Positions 43,990-53,062 of a stretch of 64,000 nt of DNA are shown piece by piece. The DNA is taken from contig NZ_JAYWIX010000005.1 in NCBI RefSeq assembly GCF_035916755.1, positions 1-64,000 on the forward strand. Reading direction: 5' to 3'. Positions within the stretch are counted from its first letter, which is position 1; the number at the start of each line of letters is the position of its first letter. The position numbers and the translations under genes are program-made. Origin of the DNA: Rothia sp035916755. GTDB taxonomy: Bacteria; Actinomycetota; Actinomycetes; Actinomycetales; Micrococcaceae. Below the pieces are notes generated by a model. That model did no database searches. It saw only the letters and a program-made list of their open reading frames with translations, and was not told the DNA's origin.

Positions 43990-44107
43990 GCGCGCACTCC
44001 TTATCTCACATACTAAGTTTCGACCGCTATTCTACGGGGTCACACCCAGCCTGAGTGGCCTAGCGGTGCAATACTGGAACTGTCTAACCCCTACGAAAGG
44101 TTCTACC

Positions 44108-44392
44108 ATGACCGTCTACGCTGTGCAGTACTCCTACGGCCCCGCCGACCTGCAGGCTGAGCACCGCCCCGCCCACCGCGAATATCTGGCCCAGCTCCAC
44201 GAAGAAGGCAAGCTGCACGCAGCCGGGGCCTTCCTCGACGGCGAGCCCGCAGGTGCCCTGCTCATCTTCGTTGCCGAAGACCGCGACGCCCTCGACCGCA
44301 TTATTGCAGCTGACCCCATGAGCACCGGCGGTGTACTTACCGGCTACACCGCGCGCGAATGGAACGCTGTGATCGGCAGGGTCGGCAAGTAA
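44108..44392 (+). CDS. YCII-related domain protein
   Basis: A 94-aa protein that is a single YCII fold (dimeric alpha-beta barrel): YAVQYSYGP, HRPAHREYLAQLHEEGKLHAAGAF with the conserved His-Arg pair, then ADPMSTGGVLTGYTAREW. ATG 44108 has GAAAGG upstream. No defined substrate. Confidence 0.85.
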   Translation: MTVYAVQYSYGPADLQAEHRPAHREYLAQLHEEGKLHAAGAFLDGEPAGALLIFVAEDRDALDRIIAADPMSTGGVLTGYTAREWNAVIGRVGK

Positions 44393-44407
44393 GCAAGGGC
44401 TGTACAA

Positions 44408-44517
44408 AGCTGGAGCAGGCTCACAGCGAAGCTGTTGGCTTGGGGCTGGCATGAATCGCTTGTGAGCGCTAGCGAACCAGCGAGAGGGTCGACAGCAAGC
44501 GTGAGCCTGCTCCAGCT
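44408..44517. repeat. Palindromic repeat family 2, copy C
   Basis: Perfect 17-bp arms (44408-44424 and 44501-44517). The interior, read on the minus strand, closely follows the 58.06-58.15 kb element (ACCCTCTCGC-GGTTCGCTAGCGCTCACA core), so the two copies are inverted relative to each other. Confidence 0.85.
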
Positions 44518-44665
44518 CCCCCGAAACACTCTTATTTAGAAAAATCGCTCAAAAATCCCAAGAATAATTGGGTGGGGCGGGGTGGCAGGTCTATAGTTGA
44601 AAAGAATGACCCTTATCCCAGGTCACCCCACACCAATGACCCACAGCGCACGAGGCAGGCACAGC

Positions 44666-46270
44666 ATGAGCGAGAACCCCACCACCGATGCCCCCGATTT
44701 GACCACTACCGCCGGTAAAATCGCTGACTTCTATGCCCGCCGCGAGCAGACCCTTGCCCCCACCGGTCAGGGTCCCATCGACCGCCAGCATGAGCGCGGC
44801 AAGCAGACTGCCCGCGAGCGTATCGAGATGCTGCTGGACGAGGGGTCTTTTGTGGAGTTTGACGCCCTGGCCAAGCACCGCACTACGGCTTTTGGTATGG
44901 AGAAGAAAAAGCCTCTGGGTGATGGCCTGGTGTCGGGCTACGGTACTATCGATGGCCGCTTGGTTGCGGTTTATTCCCAGGATTTCACTGTCTACGGTGG
45001 TTCTCTTTCGCAGGTCAATGGCGAAAAGATTGTGAAAGTGCAGAAGTTCGCGTTGAAGAACGGCTGCCCCATTATCGGTATTAATGACGGTGGTGGCGCC
45101 CGTATTCAGGAGGGCGTGGCTTCCCTGGCTATGTTTGCCGATATTTTCCGCATGAATGTGCGGGCCTCGGGTGTGATTCCGCAGATTTCGGTGATTATGG
45201 GCCCCTGCGCCGGTGGTGCCGCCTACTCCCCCGCCCTGACCGACTACATTGTGATGGTTGATAAGACCAGCCACATGTTTATTACCGGCCCCGATGTCAT
45301 TAAGACTGTGACCGGTGAAGAGGTCGATATGGAGACCCTGGGCGGTGCCCGCCAGCACAACGCGGTGACGGGTACGTCGACCTACCTGGCTGAGGACGAA
45401 GAGGACGCCTTTGATTTCGTCCGCGAGCTCGTCGAGTTCCTGCCCTCCAACAACCTCACCGAGACTTTCCCCCTGGATCATGATCAGGATCCCGAGGTCA
45501 CCGTCGATGATCTTGACCTTGACCTGCTGATTCCTGATTCGGCTAACCAGCCCTACGATATGCGGGCTGTGATTGAGTCGGTGGTTGATGATGGCCATTT
45601 CTTTGAGATGCAGGCCCTCTACGCCCCGAATGTGATGATTGGTTATGCCCGGGTTGAGGGTAAGACCGTGGGTATTGTGGCCAACCAGCCCATGCAGTTC
45701 GCTGGCACCCTCGACATCAATGCCTCTGAAAAGGCCGCCCGCTTCGTGCGCAACTGCGATGCATTCAACATTCCGATTCTGACCTTTGTTGATGTGCCCG
45801 GCTTCCTACCTGGCACTGACCAGGAGTTCAACGGCATTATTCGCCGCGGCGCCAAGCTGCTGTATGCCTACGCCGAGGCGACCGTTCCGCTGGTTACCGT
45901 AATTACCCGTAAGGCCTACGGCGGGGCCTACATTGTGATGGGTTCGAAGAAGCTGGGTGCCGATATTAACCTGGCCTGGCCCACCGCCCAGATTGGTGTG
46001 ATGGGGGCGCAGGGCGCGGTCAATATTCTCTACCGCCGCGAACTGGCCGCTGTGGCTGAAGAAGGCGGCGATGTTGAGGCTAAGCGCGCTGAACTCATTG
46101 CTAAGTACGAAGAGGAGCTGCTCAACCCCTACCAGGCTGCTGAGTTGGGCTACATTGACGAGGTTATTGCCCCCTCCGAGACTCGCGTGCGCATCATTTC
46201 TTCCCTGCGGGCTCTGCGCGATAAGCGCGCAGCCTCCCCCGCCAAAAAGCACGGCAACATTCCGCTGTAA
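44666..46270 (+). CDS. accD: Acyl-CoA carboxylase beta (carboxyltransferase) subunit
   Basis: A 534-aa subunit that transfers carboxyl from biotin to acetyl- or propionyl-CoA. Oxyanion loops GINDGGGARIQEG (near 145), MGPCAGGAAYSPA (near 182) and, in the C-terminal half, TVITRKAYGGAYIVMGS are all present. ATG 44666 has AGGCAGG upstream. An in-frame ATG at 44606, close behind a TATAGT box, would add 20 residues and is a possible leaderless start. accE follows after 14 bp. Specificity cannot be told reliably from sequence. Confidence 0.93.
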   Translation: MSENPTTDAPDLTTTAGKIADFYARREQTLAPTGQGPIDRQHERGKQTARERIEMLLDEGSFVEFDALAKHRTTAFGMEKKKPLGDGLVSGYGTIDGRLVAVYSQDFTVYGGSLSQVNGEKIVKVQKFALKNGCPIIGINDGGGARIQEGVASLAMFADIFRMNVRASGVIPQISVIMGPCAGGAAYSPALTDYIVMVDKTSHMFITGPDVIKTVTGEEVDMETLGGARQHNAVTGTSTYLAEDEEDAFDFVRELVEFLPSNNLTETFPLDHDQDPEVTVDDLDLDLLIPDSANQPYDMRAVIESVVDDGHFFEMQALYAPNVMIGYARVEGKTVGIVANQPMQFAGTLDINASEKAARFVRNCDAFNIPILTFVDVPGFLPGTDQEFNGIIRRGAKLLYAYAEATVPLVTVITRKAYGGAYIVMGSKKLGADINLAWPTAQIGVMGAQGAVNILYRRELAAVAEEGGDVEAKRAELIAKYEEELLNPYQAAELGYIDEVIAPSETRVRIISSLRALRDKRAASPAKKHGNIPL

Positions 46271-46284
46271 GGGGTAGGTAGAAC

Positions 46285-46599
46285 ATGGCGACACCCAACC
46301 CGCTATCCCTGCTGGGCTTCGGCAAGAAGCCGGCACCTGCGTCCGCGTCCCTTGAAAACCAGGGGCAGGACGCCGGTGAACAGCAGGTGCCCGCCCCTGT
46401 GCTTTCGGTGGTGCGGGGCAACCCCACGGAAGAAGAACTGGCTGCGCTGACCAGCGTCGTGGTGGCTCTGCAGGCTCAGGCTGATTCCCAGCAGGAGACC
46501 GCACTGGAAATGTGGCAGCGCCGCCTTAACCACACCCAGCGCCTGGGTATGCGGCTGCGCCCCGGGCCGGGTTCCTGGAAGCGGGCCCGCCCCCAGTAG
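46285..46599 (+). CDS. accE: Acyl-CoA carboxylase epsilon subunit
   Basis: A 104-aa small subunit found only in actinobacterial acyl-CoA carboxylases, where it bridges alpha and beta. The diagnostic block is SVVRGNPTEEELAALTSVVV (residues 40-60). The N-terminal 38 residues are Pro/Ala/Gln-rich and probably disordered; the Arg-rich C-terminus (RLGMRLRPGPGSWKRARP) is typical. Confidence 0.9.
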   Translation: MATPNPLSLLGFGKKPAPASASLENQGQDAGEQQVPAPVLSVVRGNPTEEELAALTSVVVALQAQADSQQETALEMWQRRLNHTQRLGMRLRPGPGSWKRARPQ

Positions 46600-46653
46600 T
46601 TCCCCCTACCCACATTCCTGTTTTCTGGGTCACAGTAACCTAGAATGGGGTGT

Positions 46654-48357
46654 ATGACACTACACCCAGATTTACCCGAAATTTTTAAGGCCGACCGCAC
46701 CCAGACCGAGGTCGACCGCATTGCCAACGACTACTACGAGAAGACCCTGGAACTAGACCCGGCAGCGGCCACCATCGAGGGCCGCAAGGGGCGGGAAACC
46801 GAGTACCCCGACTACTCCCCCGCCGGCACCCAGGCAGAGATTGACCTAGCCCGCGCTACTCTGGCAGCCCTTGAAGCCGTTGAACCGGCCGACGACATCG
46901 ACAGGGTTACTGTCGATGCCATGCGCGAGCGTCTAGGACTCAAGCTAGAACTGCATGAGGCGGGCCTGGGCGACTGGGAACTCAACAATATTGCCTCCCC
47001 CGTTCAGGGCATTCGCGCCATCTTTGACCTGATGAACCGTGAAACAGCCGAGGACTGGGGGCACATTGCTGGCCGCCTGGGTAACGTTGCGGAAGCGGTT
47101 CGCGGTTATATCGAGACCCTAGAAGCCGCCCGCGCCGCAGGTAAAGTGGCAGCGGTGCGCCAGGTCGATATCGTTATCGAGCAGGTAGCCGCCTACGTGG
47201 CTGACGGTGGCTTCTTCGACGCTCTGGCAAGCGAGGTAGCCGAAGCAGCCCCCGAGCATGCCGACCGAGCTACCCAGGGGGCGGCATCCGCCAAGGAAGG
47301 CTACCGCGAACTTCTTACCTACCTCAAAGAGACCCTGCGCCCCGACGCGCCCGAGGCCGATGCTGTGGGCCGCGAGCGCTACTCCCTTTACTCCCGTCAG
47401 TTCGTGGGAACCACCCTTGACCTGGAAGAGACCTATGCCTGGGGTATCGAGGAGCTCGACCGCATCATCGCGGCCCAGCAGGAGGTCGCCGAAGCCATCA
47501 AGCCCGGTGCCACTATTGACGAGGCAAAGGCCCTGCTCGATGCCGACCCTGAACGCACCCTCAACGGCACCGACGAGCTTCAGGCCTGGATGCAGAAGCT
47601 GTCCGACGCCGCCGTTGACTACCTGGCCAAAGAGCACTTCACCATCGAGGGCCCGCTGCGCAAGCTCGAGTGCATGATTGCCCCCACCCAGGAGGGCGGT
47701 ATCTACTACACCGGCCCGTCCGCTGATTTTGAGCGCGCCGGTCGCATGTGGTGGTCAGTGCCCGAAGGTGAAGATACCTTTGGCACCTGGCGCGAAACCT
47801 CAACCGTCTACCACGAGGGCGTACCCGGCCACCACCTGCAGGTTGCCTACGCAACCGCTATGGCCGAGGCCCTAAACCAGTGGCGTGCTAACGCCGTGTG
47901 GGTTTCGGGCCATGGCGAGGGCTGGGCCCTGTACGCTGAGCGCCTCATGGACGAGCTGGGTTATCTCTCTGACCCCGGCGACCGCATGGGCATGCTCGAT
48001 GCCCAGCGCCTACGCGCAGCCCGCGTGGTCTTCGACATCGGCCTGCACTGTGGTTTTGAAATCCCCGAACGCTGGGTGACCGAACTGGGTGTAGAGCCTG
48101 GCATCTGGGACGCAGATAAGGGCTATAAGTTCCTGGAAGCCAACCTCGATATCTCTGAGGGCCAGCGCCGCTTCGAGTTCCTGCGCTACCTGGGCTGGCC
48201 GGGCCAGGCCCCCTCCTACAAGGTGGGCGAGCGAGTCTGGTTACAGCTGCGTGAGGACGCCCGCGCCGCCGGAATCTCTGACCGCGACTTCCACACTCGG
48301 GCCCTCAAGCTGGGCTCAGTCGGGCTTGATACCCTACGCCGGGCACTAGCTGCCTAA
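46654..48357 (+). CDS. DUF885-family putative metallopeptidase
   Basis: A 567-aa cytosolic protein. The zinc motif is VYHEGVPGHHLQ (near 390), a variant HExxH with an extra His, and the distal GHGEGWALYAERLMDELG (near 420) supplies a Glu ligand as in M3/M32-like peptidases. The ATG at 46654 lies 7 nt after a TAGAAT box with no ribosome site, suggesting a leaderless mRNA. Natural substrate unknown. Not usually part of the accD-accE cluster. Confidence 0.85.
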   Translation: MTLHPDLPEIFKADRTQTEVDRIANDYYEKTLELDPAAATIEGRKGRETEYPDYSPAGTQAEIDLARATLAALEAVEPADDIDRVTVDAMRERLGLKLELHEAGLGDWELNNIASPVQGIRAIFDLMNRETAEDWGHIAGRLGNVAEAVRGYIETLEAARAAGKVAAVRQVDIVIEQVAAYVADGGFFDALASEVAEAAPEHADRATQGAASAKEGYRELLTYLKETLRPDAPEADAVGRERYSLYSRQFVGTTLDLEETYAWGIEELDRIIAAQQEVAEAIKPGATIDEAKALLDADPERTLNGTDELQAWMQKLSDAAVDYLAKEHFTIEGPLRKLECMIAPTQEGGIYYTGPSADFERAGRMWWSVPEGEDTFGTWRETSTVYHEGVPGHHLQVAYATAMAEALNQWRANAVWVSGHGEGWALYAERLMDELGYLSDPGDRMGMLDAQRLRAARVVFDIGLHCGFEIPERWVTELGVEPGIWDADKGYKFLEANLDISEGQRRFEFLRYLGWPGQAPSYKVGERVWLQLREDARAAGISDRDFHTRALKLGSVGLDTLRRALAA

Positions 48358-48372
48358 GTCGCGTAAACATGA

Positions 48373-48409
48373 AGCGGGCCCTGCACACCGATAGGTGCGC
48401 AGGGCCCCC
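48373..48409 (+). terminator. Strong hairpin after DUF885 gene
   Basis: GGGCCCTGC / GCGCAGGGCCC stem 16 bp past the stop; only a weak U tract. It is the last reliable sequence before the assembly gap. Confidence 0.65.
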
Positions 48410-48449
48410 GTCTAAAAGGGGGAGGGGTAGGGGGTAGGGCGCATCCGCG

Positions 48450-48459
48450 NNNNNNNNNN
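48450..48459. other. Assembly gap (10 N)
   Basis: Ten consecutive N. It joins two contigs or scaffold pieces, so the true distance and linkage are unknown. Confidence 0.98.
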
Positions 48460-48554
48460 CCCCCCCCCCCCCACACCCCCCCCCCCCCCCCCCACCCCCC
48501 CCCCCCCCCCCCCCGCCCCCCCCCCCCCCCCCCCCCCCGCCCCCCCCCCCCCCC
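48460..48554. other. Poly-C low-complexity run, probable sequencing artefact
   Basis: About 95 nt of C with only a few A and G, starting exactly at the gap. Such a run fits poly-G miscalling at a contig end better than real DNA. Confidence 0.9.
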
Positions 48555-48580
48555 GCTTCTCTACGAGGTAGGGGTAAGGG

Positions 48581-49984
48581 TTAGGACGCTGCCGCGGCAG
48601 GTACCTGCGGTGCCTCGCCGAGGCGGGCGTAGACGTCCTCAGCTACAAATCCGCCCTCGGTGCGCGGGGCGTTGTAGAGGTCCTCGTTCAGAATGCCCTC
48701 GCGTTTGGCGACGATGAGCGCAACCAGGGCCTGGCCTGCGACGTTGACGGCGGTACGGCCCATATCAATGATGGGGTCGATAGCCAGAAGCAGGCCAACG
48801 CCGTCGAGGGGAAGGCCCAGGGTGGAGAGGGTGAGGGTGAGCATGACCGTTGCACCGGTGGTTCCGGCGGTAGCGGTGGAGCCGAGCACCGACACCATAA
48901 TGATGAGCAGGTAGTGGGTGATGTTGAGATCGATGCCGTAGAACTGGGCCACGAAGAGGGCTGCTAGGGCGGGGTAGACCGCGGCGCAGCCGTCCATCTT
49001 GGTGGTGGAGCCCAGGGGAACCGCGAAGGAGGCGTAGGCGCGGGGCACACCGAAGTTACGTTCAGCTACGGACTGGGTCAGAGGCATGGTGCCCATGGAC
49101 GAGCGGGAAACGAAGCCCATCTGCACAGCGGGCCAGACGCCCGAGAAGAACTGCTTGATCGACAGGCCATTGGCGCGGGCGATAGCGGGGTAGACCACGA
49201 AAAGTACCAGGGCTAAGCCGATGTAGAGCACAACCACGAAGCGGGCCAGAGAGCCCATGGAGGTCCAGCCGTAGGCGTAGACGGCTCGGCCAATCAGGCC
49301 GATAGTGCCGAGCGGGGCCAGACGGATAATCCACCAGAGCACGGTCTGCATAATGGCCAGGGCGCTCTTATTGAAATCAAGGAAGGGCTTGGCAGCGGGG
49401 CCGGTCTTGAGAGCTGCGATACCCACGGCCACCGAGATCACCAGAATTTGGAGCACGTTGAAGCTAGCTGAACCAGTGACGGTATCGCCCGAGGTCGAGA
49501 TGCTCACGCCCAGGCCCAGGAAGTTGGCGGGAATCAGGCCGGTGAGGAAGCCCAGCCAGGAGCCGGTGCGCCCTTCGTAGGTTTCGGGGGCCGCCAGGCC
49601 GGTATTTGCACCGGGCTGGGTGACGAGCCCGAGCACCAGGCCAATTACCACAGCGAGGAGGGCGGTGTAGGCGAACCAGAGCAGGGTTTTGGTAGCCAAA
49701 CGGGCCGCGTTCGTTACCTCAGCCAGGTTGGCGATGGACGACACCACGGCAGTGAAGATGAGGGGTACGACCGCCGCTTTGAGCAGGGTGACGTAGGAAG
49801 ATCCAATAGTGGAGAGGGTGGTCATGAGCCAGTTGGGGTTCTCGGTGACATCGCCGCCGAGGTTGGCGGCTACAAGGCCCAAGATCACGCCCAGAATCAG
49901 GGCAGCAATAATTTGATTGCCGAAGGACGTAGCCCAGGCGGGAAGTCTCTTACGGGTAGCGGGTGCTGTGGTGTGGTTTGACAT
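48581..49984 (-). CDS. Dicarboxylate/amino acid:cation symporter (DAACS family)
   Basis: A 467-aa transporter of the GltP/DctA fold. Seen: the N-terminal segments, the serine-rich hairpin RSSMGTMPLTQSVAER (near 300), the PLGSTTKMDGCAAVYP motif in the TM7 region (family norm NMDG; here KMDG), and IDPIIDMGRTAVNVAGQ in TM8 (near 415). The substrate is probably an acidic amino acid or C4 acid carried with Na+ or H+. The Asn-to-Lys change may alter ion coupling. Confidence 0.88.
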   Translation of the reverse strand: MSNHTTAPATRKRLPAWATSFGNQIIAALILGVILGLVAANLGGDVTENPNWLMTTLSTIGSSYVTLLKAAVVPLIFTAVVSSIANLAEVTNAARLATKTLLWFAYTALLAVVIGLVLGLVTQPGANTGLAAPETYEGRTGSWLGFLTGLIPANFLGLGVSISTSGDTVTGSASFNVLQILVISVAVGIAALKTGPAAKPFLDFNKSALAIMQTVLWWIIRLAPLGTIGLIGRAVYAYGWTSMGSLARFVVVLYIGLALVLFVVYPAIARANGLSIKQFFSGVWPAVQMGFVSRSSMGTMPLTQSVAERNFGVPRAYASFAVPLGSTTKMDGCAAVYPALAALFVAQFYGIDLNITHYLLIIMVSVLGSTATAGTTGATVMLTLTLSTLGLPLDGVGLLLAIDPIIDMGRTAVNVAGQALVALIVAKREGILNEDLYNAPRTEGGFVAEDVYARLGEAPQVPAAAAS

Positions 49985-50206
49985 ATCTCAACACTGTACG
50001 CCTGGCTCCAGGGCTTGTGAACCGGGATGTAAAGCTAAGACATATTTTGCTGTGGGTCACAGACCGGCAGGGTTTTTCGCACAACAGTCTTCACTTTTGT
50101 ACAATCCACCACTAAACTGTGATTCAAGTTACTTTTATGTGCTTTTTGTGAACAGGTAGGCTTTGGCTGCCTGCCTCATATTCAGACACAACTCAAAGGA
50201 GAGGCA

Positions 50207-51730
50207 ATGACTGTTTACGCCACACCCGGCTCAGCAGATTCCATCACCACATTCAAGTCCCGCTACGACCACTTCATCGGGGGTGAGTGGGTGGCCCCGG
50301 CCGAAGGCCAGTATTTTGAAGACATCTCCCCCGTCAACGGCAAGCCCTTTGCCGAGGTCGCCCGCGGCACCGCGGCCGACATTGATAAGGCTATTGACGC
50401 AGCCTGGAAGGCCTTTGACACCTGGGGCAAGACCTCCCCCACCGAGCGTGCCACCCTGCTGCTCAAGCTGGCCCAGATTATGGAAGATAATCTGGAATCC
50501 ATTGCCGTGGCTGAGACCTGGGAGAACGGTAAGCCCGTGCGTGAAACCCTGGCCGCTGATATCCCGCTGGGCGTTGACCACCTGCGCTACTTCGCGTCCG
50601 CCATTCGCACCCAGGAAGGCCGCCTATCAGAAATTGACGAGAACACCGTGGCCTACCACTTCCACGAGCCCCTGGGTGTGGTCGGTCAGATTATCCCCTG
50701 GAACTTCCCCATCCTTATGGCCATCTGGAAGATTGCTCCGGCCCTGGCAGCAGGCAACACTATCGTGCTCAAGCCCGCGGAGCAGACCCCGGTTTCGGTC
50801 CTCTACCTGGTTGACCTATGGAAGGATGCGCTCCCCGCCGGCGTGCTAAACATTGTGAACGGTTTTGGCCCCGAGGCAGGCGCCGCCCTTTCTGGCAGCA
50901 AGCGCATCCGCAAGATTGCTTTTACCGGCGAGACCACCACCGGTTCTATCATCATGAAGGCAGCTGCCGACAACATCATCCCGGTCACCCTGGAGCTGGG
51001 CGGCAAGTCCCCCAACGTCTTCTTTGCCGATGTTGCTGCCGAGAAGGATTCCTTCTACAACAAGGCACTAGAGGGCTTTGCCTCCTTCGGCTTGAACCAG
51101 GGCGAGGTCTGCACCTGCCCCTCGCGTGCGCTGATTCAGAAACCGATTCACGACTCCTTCCTCGAGGCCGGCATTGAGCGCGTGAAGGCCATGAAGCAGG
51201 GCAACCCGCTCGATACCGAGACTATGGTGGGTGCCCAGGCATCCAAGGAGCAGTGGGATAAGATCACCGGCTACCTGAAGATTGGTAAGGACGAGGGCGC
51301 GGACGTTCTCGTCGGCGGTGAGGCTTGTGAGCTGGGCGGCGATTTGGCCGACGGCTGGTATATTCAGCCGACTGTTTTTGCCGGCAGCAACGACATGCGC
51401 ATCTTCCAGGAAGAGATTTTTGGCCCTGTTCTGGCTACTACCTCTTTCACTGATTTTGATGAGGCCATGCGTATTGCCAATGACACCGACTACGGCCTGG
51501 GTGCGGGCGTCTGGACTCGTGACCAGAACACCGCCTACAGGGCAGGCCGCACTATTCAGGCTGGCCGCGTGTGGATCAACAACTACCACAACTACCCGGC
51601 CCATGCCGCTTTCGGTGGCTATAAGAAGTCAGGTATTGGCCGGGAGACCCACCTGATGATGCTGGCCCACTACCAGCAGACCAAGAATATGCTGGTCAGC
51701 TACTCAGATAGGCCGATGGGGCTTTTCTAA
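50207..51730 (+). CDS. Aldehyde dehydrogenase
   Basis: A 507-aa NAD(P)-dependent enzyme. Cofactor loop FTGETTTGSI (near 242), general base Glu in LELGGKSPN (near 265), and catalytic Cys in NQGEVCTCPSR (near 303). It resembles the AldA/ExaC acetaldehyde dehydrogenase group of actinobacteria and firmicutes. AAAGGAGAGG precedes ATG 50207. Monocistronic. Confidence 0.93.
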   Translation: MTVYATPGSADSITTFKSRYDHFIGGEWVAPAEGQYFEDISPVNGKPFAEVARGTAADIDKAIDAAWKAFDTWGKTSPTERATLLLKLAQIMEDNLESIAVAETWENGKPVRETLAADIPLGVDHLRYFASAIRTQEGRLSEIDENTVAYHFHEPLGVVGQIIPWNFPILMAIWKIAPALAAGNTIVLKPAEQTPVSVLYLVDLWKDALPAGVLNIVNGFGPEAGAALSGSKRIRKIAFTGETTTGSIIMKAAADNIIPVTLELGGKSPNVFFADVAAEKDSFYNKALEGFASFGLNQGEVCTCPSRALIQKPIHDSFLEAGIERVKAMKQGNPLDTETMVGAQASKEQWDKITGYLKIGKDEGADVLVGGEACELGGDLADGWYIQPTVFAGSNDMRIFQEEIFGPVLATTSFTDFDEAMRIANDTDYGLGAGVWTRDQNTAYRAGRTIQAGRVWINNYHNYPAHAAFGGYKKSGIGRETHLMMLAHYQQTKNMLVSYSDRPMGLF

Positions 51731-51749
51731 AGCCTATCTCTGATAGGTT

Positions 51750-51905
51750 GAGGCTTATTCATAAGGGGTTCCGCAGGCTCGCACCTTCGCAAGCTCAGGT
51801 GATTCCGCTCGCTCTTGAGTGCTGACGCACCCGCTTCGCTTCATCCGCCGCCCCTCTCGCTGGTTCGCTGTGAGCCTGCTCCACCTACCCTTACGAATAA
51901 GCCTC
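51750..51905. repeat. Palindromic repeat family 2, copy D
   Basis: Arms 51750-51767 and 51888-51905 match over 18 bp with one mismatch. The interior is longer and more diverged but keeps CCTCTCGCTGGTTCGCT and GTGAGCCTGCTCCA of copies B and C. It lies between convergent genes. Confidence 0.8.
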
Positions 51906-51967
51906 TATCTCTAGAAAAATATTTTAGCGGGGGCCGTAAACAACCCCATTATTAGCCCTGATACCTG

Positions 51968-52627
51968 TTAGCACCTGACCCTTAATACCCAAATAATCAT
52001 CTGCTGCAGCGTCTTTAAGAGGCATGGCAACCCTACCATTCTCCAAGGTTTCCCATTCCCCTCAGGGTCTATTTCCCAGCTTCCCAAGATTCGGTTTCCA
52101 CTATCTTTAAGAACAGCGATTAGATGGGTCGTCCCTTCTCGCTTTTCCTTAGCCATAGACCACCACTTGCGTGCCCGTTCAGAAAACACAGCGCCCGACT
52201 GCCAGCCACTGGGTGCAACCCGATCATCCATTTCACTTGCTGTAATAGCAACCAATACAGCACCCCTGGTATTAGAAATATCAAACTCTCCAGGCTTGGT
52301 AAATACAGCAGGTCCAATTTCCTTGGTGGAGTCAACACCAGAAATATTGGTGTATTTCATAAATTCCCCTTCCTCATTTTCACAAGTAACTTTTCTGCCA
52401 GCCATAGCTGCTACACGAATTGCTATAGCCTCTGCCTTTCGTGCGTCAGCACGAGTAGAAAAAGGTTCGATGGTCTGTAAAATAGCGGTATCTTTTGAAT
52501 CTCGCAGTTCCTCTGCTGCGCTGTTATGCGCCTGGAAAACACGCTCTATGCTTCCGGCAATTCCAATATAAATGCTGTTCAGTTGAGCATTTTCATATAT
52601 GTATAACCAGGTTTTTTGAGACATCAT
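51968..52627 (-). CDS. GIY-YIG-like protein with C-terminal frameshift
   Basis: A 219-aa frame, AT-rich against its neighbours. The N-terminus TWLYIYENAQLNSIYIGIAG resembles the GIY-YIG nuclease core, followed by a helical part and an alpha/beta C-terminal domain (TRGAVLVAITASEMDDR, WWSMAKEKREG). After ...KPWRMVGLP (near base 52025) the annotated frame becomes odd and stops at 51968. The -1 frame instead reads MPLKDAAADDYLGIKGQVL and runs to a stop at 51924. One missing base is the simplest cause. Catalytic competence is unclear. GAGGAA precedes the ATG. Confidence 0.6.
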   Translation of the reverse strand: MMSQKTWLYIYENAQLNSIYIGIAGSIERVFQAHNSAAEELRDSKDTAILQTIEPFSTRADARKAEAIAIRVAAMAGRKVTCENEEGEFMKYTNISGVDSTKEIGPAVFTKPGEFDISNTRGAVLVAITASEMDDRVAPSGWQSGAVFSERARKWWSMAKEKREGTTHLIAVLKDSGNRILGSWEIDPEGNGKPWRMVGLPCLLKTLQQMIIWVLRVRC

Positions 52628-53062
52628 TTATTCCTCATCAGCTATCACTTGTCAAAAACCATAGAGACACCCCCGCCTTCTACAAGAGGATTACTTTGAT
52701 GCGAGCGTATCTCCCACAAAAGGACTGGAATACCAGCAATTGAATCTACTCCCAGGAACCTACAGGCGACTCCCTTTCAGCTCCATAGTACACTTATCTA
52801 GTTGAGATAACCAGTTAGAAAGTTGCGTGTCGTGTTCCCTCCCTCAAACCACCCCGGGCCTGCAGACCTTGGCATCACTGTTGGCCAGATTTTTTACCGC
52901 TTCCCCTCACACCCCAAGAGGCCAGCTCTCCGCCCCATTCCCAAAGGGCAGCTCGACCCTTTCGCCCAAACCGGCTTCTACGTCGTTCTGGCGCTCACCG
53001 CGCAAACCGTTACGCTCGCCCCATCAGATGAAATTCCTACAGCGACCTAGATGCACTCGACC
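52628..53062. other. Intergenic region without a supported gene
   Basis: About 435 bp. A 75-codon TTG-initiated frame (52823-53050, +) exists but has no ribosome site and no recognisable family. The 12-mer TATCTAGTTGAG at 52795 recurs at 53769. Nothing else is seen. Confidence 0.5.

Noticed and set aside
44591..45598. 335-codon minus-strand frame opposite accD
   Set aside because: Composition is rich in His/Asn/Gly with no recognisable domain; it mirrors accD codons.
48460..48554. Natural poly-C/G-quadruplex element
   Set aside because: It starts exactly at the N gap and has random single-base interruptions, which fits a read artefact.
52823..53050. 75-aa TTG-initiated ORF
   Set aside because: No ribosome site, no recognised family; kept only as intergenic description.
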